A program made the position numbers and the translations under genes. Shown here piece by piece: positions 11,920 to 21,844 of a stretch of 64,000 nt of DNA. The notes beneath the pieces were generated by a model. That model was given only the letters and a program-made list of their open reading frames with translations. It ran no database searches and had not been told where the DNA came from. The stretch comes from Pestalotiopsis fici W106-1 (taxonomy: Eukaryota > Ascomycota > Sordariomycetes > Amphisphaeriales > Sporocadaceae): the NCBI RefSeq assembly GCF_000516985.1, contig NW_006917093.1, positions 1,426,001-1,490,000 of the forward strand, given 5' to 3'. Position 1 is the first letter of the stretch; each line of letters starts with the position of its first letter.

Positions 11920-12139
11920 TATGGCGCTGCAAAAGCGGACCGCANNNNNNNNNNNNNNNNNNNNNNNNNNNNNNNNNNNNNNNNNNNNNNNNNNNNNNNN
12001 NNNNNNNNNNNNNNNNNNNNNNNNNNNNNNNNNNNNNNNNNNNNCAGCGGATGCGCGACCGGGCTCATAACTATGGCGCTGCAAAAGCGGACCGCAATTG
12101 CCAGCGTGCAATTGCGACTTATAACCCTTAAACTGCCAC
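11920..12139. mobile_element. Unidentified insertion inside the copia 5' LTR (contains assembly gap)
   Basis: Sequence absent from the other LTR, flanked by AAGAAG on both sides (11914-11919 and 12140-12145), which looks like a 6-bp target duplication. It is GC-richer and not visibly RIP-mutated. A 25-base unit (TATGGCGCTGCAAAAGCGGA…) stands before the gap and again at 12072-12097. Between them CAGCGGATGCGCGACCGGGC, followed by TCATAAC, resembles the D-arm plus anticodon arm of initiator tRNA-Met. It could be a tRNA-derived SINE-like unit, a tandem array collapsed at the gap, or an assembly artefact. Confidence 0.5.
11945..12044. other. Assembly gap (100 N)
   Basis: Exactly 100 N, a conventional size for a gap of unknown length, inside the repeated insertion of the right LTR. 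Confidence 0.95.
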
Positions 12140-12734
12140 AAGAAGCGTTTATATAATTCGTAGAATTAGGCCGTAAAAGGTAGTTATAGGGCTATATAAC
12201 TAATTTATTAAAGCTTAAGAAAAGAATAATTAATTATAAAGGAATAACTACCTTTTATACCCATAAAATTAATTATAAAAGAATATTTTGGAATATATTA
12301 CTAATAACTAGATTATAAATTAAATTAATTAGTAATAAGGTTGATTTATAATCGAAAAAACCATAAGATTTTATAAATTTCTACGGTATAGGTTACCTTG
12401 TAACCTTAGGACTACTATGGCTAGGTGCACTGGCCACACTTAGTGGGATTTAATTTAGTGGAACGTTCTATTGGATTCCAGTGGGTTCCAGTGGCTATAA
12501 TGGCCACAATAATTAATTATAATGACTTATTAACTATATAGCATTATAAACAGTGGCTATAAGTGGTGCTGTACTAATTATAAGTTAGTATAGGGTAAGT
12601 TCCACTGATTTCCTATATATCGTTATTTAACGATATCTCGATGGGTTTTATAGCTATTATAACGATACGATATGCGTTATAAAGCTAATTTTATGCACTA
12701 TACGATGCTGTATTAACATCCGTGCAACATTAAA

Positions 12735-13655
12735 TTAAATAAGGCATTTATAAAAAAGCTACGCAATTAAAAACGCGATTATATATAAATCACCGCCGAT
12801 AACGAGGTTAAAATCCATTAAGGCCCGCTACGCTAGCTTTAGCTAAGTGACGTAAATATTTATATTTTACGGAAGGCATTAGATTTATTAATCCTTTAAC
12901 ACTAAACAGCCTTTAGCTAGCTATTAACACTTTTACGACCCTTTCCGCCGCTATTAACACTTTATTCGGGTGTATTTACGGCGCAGCACAATTTACTTTA
13001 TAATTATACCTTATTTAGCTATATTAAACCGAAAAAAGATAAGCCTAAAATTTAAGCAATAAAATTAAAGGAAATTAATAAATATTAGCATATAAGCTTT
13101 AACCTAATAAATAATAAGATTTTAACTACACATTATATATATTAATTAAGCATATTATAATTCGATAAAAAACCGGATTTTTAAATAATCGAGCCTAGGC
13201 AAGCTAAGCCCCGAAAACGGCCTAAAATTAATGCTATTATTATCTTAAATGCCCTTTATATTTAAATAATTATTAAATCGAAAGCTAGCGGGGGAGGAAG
13301 CAAAACGGTCTTGCACCTAAACGTCCGCAGATTTTTATCGCAATAGGAAGCTATAAATTTTACGGGCGACGACGACAAAAAAGAGGACGATATCCCTGCT
13401 AAACCGGTGACACCCTTAAAAAAGCTAGCGGCTATTAAAAAAGCACCTGCCGTAATAGCATTAAAGGCTAAATCATTTAACACAGCTTTACGCACTAACA
13501 CACTAATTTTATTAACGGCCCTTTTAGCTAGCTAGCAGGCTTTACGCGATACCGTCGCTAATGCCGGTGCCGGTGCCGGTGCCGGTGCTACTGCTGCACC
13601 TATTATTATTAATAACGATAACTTCTCGGATAACCCTTTTATAAATAATAATTAA
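12735..13655 (+). pseudogene. MULE transposase, C-terminal part (interrupted)
   Basis: Continuation of the split transposase. If the copia element and one TTAAA copy are ignored, the codons on both sides stay in one frame (…NLFK then LNKAF…). The last ~370 bases are clearly less AT-rich and almost stop-free. They encode a hydrophilic tail with GDDDKKEDD, a lysine/alanine-rich stretch and an Ala-Gly repeat from four GCCGGT units, ending at a TAA near 13655. The short minus-strand open frame at 13262-13501 is a shadow of this tail. Confidence 0.7.
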
Positions 13656-13661
13656 ATAATT

Positions 13662-13698
13662 AACGCACGGGCTATTTCCCATATAATTTGTGTTTTTT
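13662..13698 (+). repeat. Subterminal direct repeat, right copy
   Basis: Partner of 4843-4880. Shares AACGCACGGGC, ATATAATTT and GTGTTTTT in the same order and orientation, with small differences that are mostly C/T. Confidence 0.5.
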
Positions 13699-13800
13699 TG
13701 CAAATTCATCGGATTTAAACGATTTAGGCTAAATTTAAATTTATAATTATTATATAATCGGTAGTGCTAAAGTTAATGCTATAATTAATTATAGCGGGAA

Positions 13801-13857
13801 AATTAGTGGGGCTAATGCCCCGATAGCTGAGGGGGTAATGCCCTGTTAGCATTACTC
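13801..13857 (-). repeat. Right terminal inverted repeat of the MULE
   Basis: Reverse complement of the left TIR. The only clear difference is an internal seven-base block (GGTCCGC on the left against CCCCCTC on the right, read inwards). It is followed at once by the TTTCATATG copy at 13858-13866. Confidence 0.85.
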
Positions 13858-13866
13858 TTTCATATG

Positions 13867-15515
13867 CCGTTAGCCCGTACCTAACCTAGACGAGTTGACG
13901 AGATGGATCATGGATGCTTTGTTTGATCAGTGGCCACCCACCTGTTGGCCAACTTTGAACGGACGGATCGTAAGAAAAGCACGGCAAGCCGGAAGGATTC
14001 GCTTTCACACAAAAATCCCTTTGCCCAGTCAATGTTTTTTTTTTCCAACACGCAGGCAGGCAAAGGCAAGAAAGACATGGACACTCACACACGACACGGG
14101 GTGGCGTTGGTTGGGGCCAAGTACTATTCGAGTGCTAGAGCCTAGAGGCCAAAGCTTTTCAGGGGTTCCCCCCTGGGGTGATCATGGCCCTATTTGCCCA
14201 CTATTGCTTGGCGGAACCCCTGCTGTTTCCTCTTTGGCTTCCCCATCCTAGCCCATTGCCCCAAGGACAGACGTCAGCGCTGCAACGATATATTCCAGAA
14301 GCGAAACGCCAAGTGTTCAATTCGTTTTTCTTTCTTGTGGTGGTTTCCCGCTGAAAGACGTGTTTCGTTTGGAATTATGCTCAGCAATGCCTCCATCTAG
14401 TGCCGTGTCTGTTGACGATGTTTTCTCTATGGGCGGAAAGCGGAAGACGTGCCGAGTCTCTCTTTGTCCACGGGGTCCAGACCTCGGGAGACAATTTCTC
14501 AGAGGTTAAAAAACACTTTTTCCTGGGCGCGTTTGAATGGGTGGGTGAATACAAGTGTGGTATTTTCGGACACGAAGAGCTACACAGTACGGGCTGGCTG
14601 ATATAGCTGGGTGCTGGATGCTGGCTGGATGCTAGGATGCTGGGGATTTACCGTTTGTGTACCTACATGGACTAAAGTATGCAGTCCCCATGTAACGTCG
14701 TTCAGATGGGCCAATCGGCACGTCGAATCGAGCGCTGTTAGTCCTAGATTCGTCTTTAGTCACACACCTTTTAGAATTGACTGACTTGATCCAGCGCGAG
14801 CCAGCACCAGACACACCAGCACAAAACACTTCGAGAGGAATCCAGGTTCGTTCCCACCTATACGGACCCCAAAGGTGGGAAGAGAGAGAGACCTTAGAGT
14901 GTGTGTGTCTGTATGTGCGCGTTTTCTGTATGCTTCTTCGGTTCCTTGTTTGAGCGAGTAAGTAAGTGCAACCAATGATAGAGCCAACAAGTGACATACC
15001 AGTCAGGAGCAGCAACAAATGGCCAATCAATCACGTCAGGAATCTCTTACTGTCCATCCGCCGTTGTTTCTAAAATTCTTTGCACTGTCGACACCCAATT
15101 CTCCTTCCATGCTGCTACTGCTGCTGCTGCTTCCATCCTCGGGTTCTTCATAAACATAAACTGCCTAATACTTCTTTTGTGATTTTGTTTCGCCCACAAC
15201 AACATCACTTCCCGTTCGAGCAACACTTCGTTCGCTTACTCGACGTCCTTTGCTTCATTCTTTCTACTACTCCTCTCTTTCTTCATTCTAAACCTTGTCT
15301 ACCAAAAACCTAGAGACAGCATAGTAGCACTGCTGACGTTCGCTTTCTTCCCTTTATCAACTACCATAATACCTTTCGTGGCTCCATTGATTCGTTTGCT
15401 TGCCAAGCATTTTTTTCATCCATTGTAGCATAAAACCAACATTTGCTCTCAGCCTTTCTCCCTTGGTTGATTGGTCTCGGGACTTGACGACCAGAAATCA
15501 CGAATATCAGTCACA
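13867..15515. other. Intergenic region and promoter/leader of the GH17 gene
   Basis: Normal composition returns directly after the target duplication. The last ~500 bases before the glucanase ATG are pyrimidine-rich (runs of CTTTC, TTCTTC, a CTGCTGCTGCTG block near 15112-15130), typical of fungal core promoters and 5' leaders. I see no gene; the open frames are short and overlapping. Confidence 0.45.
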
Positions 15516-17007
15516 ATGTACACCACACTCTCGCTCTTGACCATGGCTGCCACCGTCTCGGCAGCCGTTCAGGGCTTCAACTATGGTTCTACCTTTACCG
15601 ACTCGTCTGCCAAGCAAGAGAAGGACTTTGAGAATGAGTTCACCACAGCACAAGGTCTAGTTGGTGCTTCAGGCTTCACCAGCGCTCGACTTTACACCAT
15701 GGTGGTACGTAGCTTACCCATCAGCCTCAATGCACAAAATACCGAAACAAACATGTTGACATTTCCGTCATCGTCTTTACAAAACTACGCTCCGTAATCC
15801 GTATACTAATTACTTGGCTAAATAGCAAGCTGGCACTGCCAACGATCCCATCTCAGCCATCCAGGCCGCCATCAACACCAAGACGTCGCTGTTGCTGGGT
15901 CTCTGGGCTTCGGGTGGTGAGACGGCGTTCCAGAGCGAATTAACTGCCTTGACCCGTGCTATCGAACAGTACGGAACCGCCTTTACCAGCATTGTCGATG
16001 GAATTTCTGTCGGAAGTGAGGATCTCTACCGCAACAGCCCTCAGGGTATTGCTGCCGGTTCATATGTTGGTGCCGACCCTGACACCATTGTCGACTACAT
16101 CAACCAGGTCCGCGACGCCATCAAGGACACCAGCCTCTCTGGTGCTCAGATTGGCCATGTTGATACCTGGACCGCCTGGGTGAACGGCTCCAACAGCGCG
16201 GTCTCGGATGCTGTAGACTGGGTTGGCGTTGATGCGTACCCATACTTTCAAGACACCATGGTCAACGATATTGGCCAGGGCGGCTCGCTTTTTGACTCGG
16301 CAGTGGGTCAGACAAAGAGTGCTGTGGGCGGCAAGCCTGTTTGGGTAACCGAGACTGGATGGCCTGTTAGTGGCAAGACCGCTGGTCAAGCCGAGCCGTC
16401 CCTCGAGAACGCCAAGGCCTATTGGGACGATGTTGGCTGCCAGAAGCTATTTGGCAAGGTCAACACCTGGTGGTACACTCTCCAAGATGCCGCTCCCACG
16501 GAGCCCAACCCATCTTTCGGTATTGTCGGCTCGACTCTGGGCACCACTCCTCTGTACGACCTTAGCTGTGATAACATCACCTCGCCCTCGTCTTCCTCGT
16601 CTTCGGAAGTCTCGTCAAAGACGGTTTCTGGAACTGCAGGCTCGTCTGCCACCGGCTCGTCTGATTCACAGCCAACCGACTCTGCTGGAGGAGACACCTC
16701 GGGATCACCTGGCGCTGGTGGAATTCAGAGCTCTCAAATCTCTATTGAAGCTTCAGCTACTGGAACCAACTCTGGCTCTTCCCCCGAGGCCACTTCTTCT
16801 GGATCTGGCACCGGATCTGGCTCTTCTGGTTCCAGCTCGGGCTCGGGCTCGGGAGCTGGAACGGGATCTGGATCTGGTGGTAATGGCACCACGCCCAACT
16901 CTGGCAGCTCGTCCACAAGCACTAGTGTTCCGATTAGTTCCGGGTCTAGCTTGGAGTCGTTCGGTGCTGCCTTTGTCGCCATCTTGATGACAATCATGGC
17001 TCTATGA
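15516..17007 (+). CDS. GPI-anchored GH17 glucan endo-1,3-beta-glucosidase (EglC-like)
   Basis: Exons 15516-15704 and 15826-17007 give 456 aa. The 121-nt intron has a GTACGT donor and a TACTAAT-type branch site, phase 0. Residues 1-17 are a signal peptide. Residues ~20-310 form a GH17 (beta/alpha)8 domain. Glu128 (SVGSEDLYR) is the likely acid/base and Glu239 (VWVTETGWP) the nucleophile. Residues ~325-435 are a Ser/Thr/Gly-rich stalk, and the last ~20 residues are hydrophobic, ending LMTIMAL, as a GPI-anchor signal does. The enzyme would cleave or remodel beta-1,3-glucan at the cell wall or plasma membrane. It is convergent with TSC1, whose stop is only 313 bp away. Family call is firm; eglC orthology is likely. 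Confidence 0.88.
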
Positions 17008-17320
17008 GTGAGGTGACCAGTAGAACACGTGCAGACCCTCCTCTATTAGATTAGGCTGAGTCAAGCTGAGACCCATGGCACGGATTTGGCGTTTCAATGA
17101 CCAGGAAATGGAAAAGAAAATTGATATTCTCATGTACATAAGTCTTTGAACAAACAATAGACCTTTGTATTGATGCAAGTACATTTCGCTAGTCGTGTGA
17201 CATGCTCAATAACGAGATGGCCATTACCAAGACCTACGCAAATTCCTCGTTTTCTCCCAAATGGATAGCAGGCTGCCTCGCGGCAAGTAGAGTCTCTAAC
17301 CTACAAGGAGGGGGGTATCA
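17008..17320. other. Short convergent intergenic region
   Basis: 313 bp between the stop codons of the GH17 gene and TSC1; it must hold both 3' UTRs and polyadenylation sites. No other feature seen. Confidence 0.5.
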
Positions 17321-20300
17321 TTACACAAAGCCTCTAATCCCTCTGATGCCACTGGCCTTTTTCTTGTCCTTGTCCTTCTTTTCCTTTCTGATGACGTTTT
17401 GGTTTTGTAGACCACCTGCATAGCGAGAAAAAAGAAAACATTTGATTAGAGGGAGCTTCTCGATCCAGTGAGTTGCTTTGTTGGCTTACCTCTGCCATGA
17501 TATCGCTCCACGATGGGGATCGGCGGAGCCTTTCCTCCAGTTCCAGGCCCCGTTCCCGTTGATCCTGATGTCTCGGTACCTGATGGTGTGGATGGTCGGA
17601 ATGGCGACGACGACGTTGCGAGAGCTTCAACATGACCTCCTAACGGGGGTGTTTGGTTGTAAGATGTCCTGGTGGCATCAAAAGTTTCGGGGTCAGAGAA
17701 GCCCCGGAGTTGTCGGTTGCGGCTGCTGAAGAAGCTGCTCGGGCTGCCGCCATTCTCGGCTGGCGTGTCGGAATCCGGAGAGCGCGATAGCAATGGATTG
17801 GACAGAGTGCGCACCAGAGGCTGTGATTGCAAGTCGAGTATGGCAGCGTTGAGAGCCGTGTTCCTCTTTGTTAGCTCCGCTACTCTCTTGTTCAACTCTG
17901 CCTGTTGGCTTCTGCTCGCGGCCAAGACACTTTCTATGTGCCCTTTGAGGTTCTCGGCCCGGCGTTCGGAGCCGTTTTGCAAAGCCTCTTGAAGTTTGGC
18001 GTTGAGCACCGCAATCTGCGATTGATAGAGATCTCGTGTCTGCTGAAACTCAATGTCTTGTGCGTCTAGCTTCTTTTGCAGAATCTCAGCTCGTCCATCT
18101 GCAGCAGCGGCGCGCGTCATGGCGGCTTGACGTTGGGCCTCTTGGGACTGAAGATTACGCTCGGATTCTGCTAATCGCTTTACTTCCCTCTTGAGTCGTT
18201 CCATCTCTTCTGTGCTTGCTTCAATGTACTCAATCTGCTGCTTCAGGTTGTTTTCCTTCACCTCGACATCACACATGAGCTTGACGAGAGCGTTCGTTTC
18301 GGCCTTTGCCTTGGCTAGGTCTTCCCTAAGGGTCTCGCCTTCGGCAAGCCATTTCTTCTGCTCTTCACGAATGTTCCTGAGCTTGGAAGAAAGATCCGCC
18401 TCCCACTTCTTTGCAAGATTGCGACTCTTTTCAGAATCCTTCTTGACTTGTGTCTCAATTTTCTTGGCTTCCTCTAGACGCTTTTTCAAATGTCTGTTTG
18501 CCATGATGAGATTCTGGGTTTCGGCTTCAGAAGCTGCTTCTCTGACTTGCTTGCGCCGCAATTCACCCATGTGCGTCAGATGCTGCTGCTTCATGAACCT
18601 CTCAAATGTCAAATCATTGTGCAGCAGCAAAATTTGGCGGTAGAGATGGTTGATTTGAGCATCCTTATCTTCGAGTGTAGACGAAGTAGTCATATTTGTT
18701 GTAGCCTGAACTGGCTTGGCTGCTGAAGGTAGACCATCTGGAATGGATTCCTGGTGGCTCAGGGCCAGAGACGGCACACTGTCATTCCCAAGCGACTGAT
18801 TTAAGCTGGACTTGATCGCTTTATTAGAGTTGAGCATGTCCTGCAGGTTTGTGCTTGAGCCGACAGGAGGCAGCGTAGGACTGTCACTTGCTTTCCCTGA
18901 AGGCCTGGTGCTCGACGAGTCTCGAAACGACTGTCGACTGCTCTGTGAAGAATGCTGGAAAATGGCAGACTGAACTCTACTACTGCTTGGAGATTCAACA
19001 GGTATAGTCTGAGTGCTGCGCCAACTTTCGCCTTGGGGTGACTGGAAGGGCAAACTTGACATTGGATTCGATCTACTCAGCAAAGCAGCCTCAGGAGTAT
19101 CCTTGTCAGCGTCAGCTCTGATGGACAGCTCATGCTGCTCGACACCATTGATATGGGGAATCACCAGGTCGGGACCCGACTCGAATGGTTGCCTCAAAGC
19201 CATGCAGTCTGCCACCACCTCAGCGGGTTCGCTCTTGATCCATCTGCCAAAGTCGGTTTTTTCCGAGTCGATAGTGAGGGTATAGAAGTTCTCATGGAGC
19301 ACATGACATCGTCGAAACTGTTCTGAAGCATGCCGAATTTCCGTAGGTTGTACTTCAATGTCGTCCGAGTTGAAGACCTCAGCATGGCGTAAATATCGTT
19401 GTGGTTTGCGTATATAGTCCATAAAGTTGATCGGATAGAGACCGTATAGGATCGTGAAGTAGTTCAAAAGCTGTGGGATAGCAGTCTCGTCAAACCCTGG
19501 GCTGTACGATATCTTCTCCCATGATGCGTCGAATGAAGACAACCGTCTGTCCATGGTTAGGTCGAGGCCAAACTCTGTCGCAGAAAGTTCTCGTTCCCAG
19601 AACAAGAGCCGCGCATATATATTAAACAGCGTAGGCAAATGTGGCACAAGAGAACTCGGTAGATGAGGCAGTACCATGGTCAGGACGGTCAGCGCCAGTG
19701 AGATCATTGTGGTTGATGTGTCGATCTGAAGACAACTCATCAGGTTGCCGAATAGCGGTGTCTGCAGGATCAAATAGAGATGGGGAGGGCGATTCCTGAT
19801 GAAGTCTGACAGGAGATGCAATGTCCTGGCACGATATTCTTTCCTGGCCATGAATTTTCCGACTATCGTCATAAAGTCTCTGGGCCGCTTTTTGCCATAC
19901 AGAATCAGCGTCTCGCGAACCTGCTTTTCGCGAAAGTTTCCCAGTGCGTCTTCAGCTCGACCGGCAACCTCGCATCCTTCTAACCATAACTCGAGCATCT
20001 TCTCCGCAAGAGGTACGGCCGCACCGCCTCCTGGATTACCGGTATCATCGCCCCAGTCGGCCGTGAGAATATCCAGAACGGTCGCTTGCCCTTCTTCGGC
20101 CAAGTCTTTCTCTTGGCTCATATGCTCCAGACATGGCTGTAGAAGCTCCCACCACTTTATTGTTCTTTCGGGATGGGCAAGCAATGGCCTGAGGCGGCGG
20201 ATGATGTTGAGAAAGGGACCATAGCGAGAAGGATGTCCAAGCACGTCATTTTCGTAGACAGAGATCAACTCCTCGTGGATTTTTTGCGACACATTTTCTT

Positions 20301-20496
20301 CATCCGACTCGTGCTTTTGCACATAGCCTTCAATGACCTCGATCAGTTCCTGGGGTAGGGGTAGGGTCGCATTCGGAAGGAAATTGTTCAAAGCTTTCGT
20401 GAGCTCCTTGAAGGACCTAGAGAGTTCGGATGATGTCAGTTGAGTAAGGGCAAGAGAGAATCAAAAGAGGGAATTTACATACGGGGCTGACGCCAT
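17321..20496 (-). CDS. TSC1: Hamartin (TSC1) homologue
   Basis: Three exons on the minus strand: 20496-20483 (14 nt), 20416-17490 and 17415-17321; 1011 aa. Hamartin partners tuberin (TSC2) in the GAP complex that restrains Rheb and TORC1. Residues ~20-400 form the helical hamartin domain (VYENDVLGHPSRYGPFL, RTIKWWELLQPCLEHM). Residues ~420-600 are a Ser-rich disordered linker. Residues ~620-880 are a long coiled coil (LRKQVREAASEAETQ, MERLKREVKRLAESE). A Pro/Ser/Gly tail leads to a basic C-terminus (RKEKKDKDKKK). I chose the 14-nt first exon because the long frame has no ATG near its start and the splice gives MASAPSFKELTKALNN, a typical fungal hamartin start. The 3' intron (74 nt, GTAAGC…GCAG) adds the conserved GLQNQNVIRKEKKDK tail. 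TSC2 is not in this window. Confidence 0.85.
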
Positions 20497-21844
20497 GCTT
20501 GCTACATTGGGACCGGAGCCGCAGGTCTTTACGCAGGCCCAGCCTCTCTCTGTGCAAGGTTCGTGTCTGAAGCAAAATTGTACGGTGCCAGCGGCTCGAA
20601 TATTACACAAAGTTTTGGTGTCGCAGAGGCTCTGGCTGGCATCGCATGGATGTTCTACCTAACCGTACCGTTTTGGCTGACGAGGGTCTCGATTTGTGGC
20701 CCGGGCGTTGAAATTCAGGCATTGGTGAATTAGATAAGAGCAAAAGTGGGGTCGGGTCTAGCGGATAATGGCGGGCCCTGCTAGGCTCAGCTGCAGTCTG
20801 ATGTCGCAAGTTTGCAACGGCAGATGCCTTCCATCAGCGCACAGTCATACGACCAGTACCTCGACAGAGTCGTACGGAAGAAATCGGTTGAGGAAACCCC
20901 TTGAAAGTCTCCAGTATAGCGGGCCAGTGGTCCGTTGTACAAACCATCACCAATTTCATCAATTTCGCGATGGGGTGCCGAATCTCTTGGACGAAGTAAC
21001 GGGAACTTGTGAGGGGAAAGCCGCGATACTGTGCTCATGTGCTCTTTTACTTTGAAAGCTGTCACTGTACGCATGCAAAATCGTACAGTAGAGCCAAAGA
21101 GAGACCCACTTGGTGAAGATCACCCCGCATTCTCAAAGTACCAGGGAGCGATCCCCGGATTTCAGAGGTGGGGCGCACGGCTAGGCGCAGACAGCAGGCC
21201 CCCCATAGCTTCCCTTGCCTTGTACACAGGGACCTAATAGCTGTTCAAGTGCCTGGTAGCCCTGAATCGTATGAGCAGAATACTCGTCCTATTAGCCCCG
21301 TTTGACAGTGGGGCATTGGGGAGGTCTTTGTAACTCTCCATGCTGCGACATGACGGAAGGGACATCGCAAGATCAACGGGCGACTGCCAGCCCAACCAGC
21401 ATTTGGCAGCACGCGTGACCTTGAACTCTTTGAGGGCCCTAACCACAGCACTGAGAGGTGGCAGCAGTCCAATGAGGAGACCCTGATGCAAGCTGATCAC
21501 TCAATTGACCTTGACCCCTCCTTCTTGCTGTCCTTCTTAACCTCGACGACAGCTTGCTTGTTTCGTAAACTCCTTCTTCTCTTTTTCCTTCCTTTCTTCA
21601 TCCCAAAGAAACCACACCAAACGATACCCCATCAATCTCCAATCTTCATACAAACCTTTCCCTCTCTCTCCATCTCCATCATATCTGTTCCCCCGTGTAA
21701 AACACTCATAGGCATTGCTCTTGGAACGAGATACATTAACCCAAATCGTATTTCCATCCTGTCTTGACCACCATTGTAATAACTCTGTCGATCCACACTT
21801 TTTTGTCTGTACTACCATAACCAACCCCTCTCCAATTCACAATC
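20497..21844. other. Divergent intergenic region between TSC1 and the DJ-1 gene
   Basis: About 1.35 kb serving as promoter for both flanking genes. The last 350 bases before the DJ-1 ATG are C/T-rich on the plus strand, a usual fungal leader. No convincing gene. Confidence 0.45.

Larger units (their letters stand above)
6444..12729 (-). mobile_element. Ty1/copia LTR retrotransposon (degraded), minus strand
   Basis: Two LTRs (6444-7073 and 11874-12729) flank gag-pol remnants on the minus strand in the order gag, integrase, reverse transcriptase, RNase H, which defines copia/Pseudoviridae-type elements. TTAAA occurs just outside both ends (6439-6443 and 12730-12734), the expected 5-bp target duplication. 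LTRs begin TGTT and end AACA. The primer-binding site sits inside the right LTR boundary and the polypurine tract inside the left one, so transcription ran from right to left. All domains are interrupted by stops, so the copy is dead. The right LTR carries a further insertion. Confidence 0.85.
11874..12729 (-). repeat. copia 5' LTR (right), with insertion
   Basis: Same LTR as 6444-7073. Its left edge now reads TATTTTAAAA where the other copy has TGTTCTAAGG, i.e. G-to-A and C-to-T changes on both strands. The extra length comes from a 220-bp insertion (11920-12139) that includes the 100-N gap. Confidence 0.85.
4720..13866 (+). mobile_element. MULE-type DNA transposon (RIP-degraded) with a nested copia element
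   Basis: Both ends carry an inverted repeat: 4729-4784 matches the reverse complement of 13801-13857 over about 57 bp, apart from one seven-base mismatch block. The direct repeat TTTCATATG lies outside both ends (4720-4728 and 13858-13866). Depending on whether a terminal G belongs to the element, this is an 8- or 9-bp target duplication, as expected for Mutator-like elements. The plus-strand interior encodes a decayed MULE transposase split at 6443/12735 by a copia retrotransposon. Without that insertion the element would be ~2.9 kb. The whole block is TA-rich and CA/TG-poor with frequent CpG, the pattern RIP leaves. Confidence 0.85.

Noticed and set aside
12045..12139. Complete tRNA-Met gene in the LTR insertion
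   Set aside because: Only D-arm and anticodon-arm-like bases are present; no matching 3' half of the anticodon stem or T-arm (GGTTCGA) follows.
13262..13501. 79-codon minus-strand frame
   Set aside because: Antisense shadow of the better preserved MULE transposase tail.
16370..16987. 205-codon alternate frame over the GH17 stalk
   Set aside because: Shadow of the Ser/Gly/Thr-rich repeat codons in the glucanase; Arg/Leu/Pro-rich without domain.
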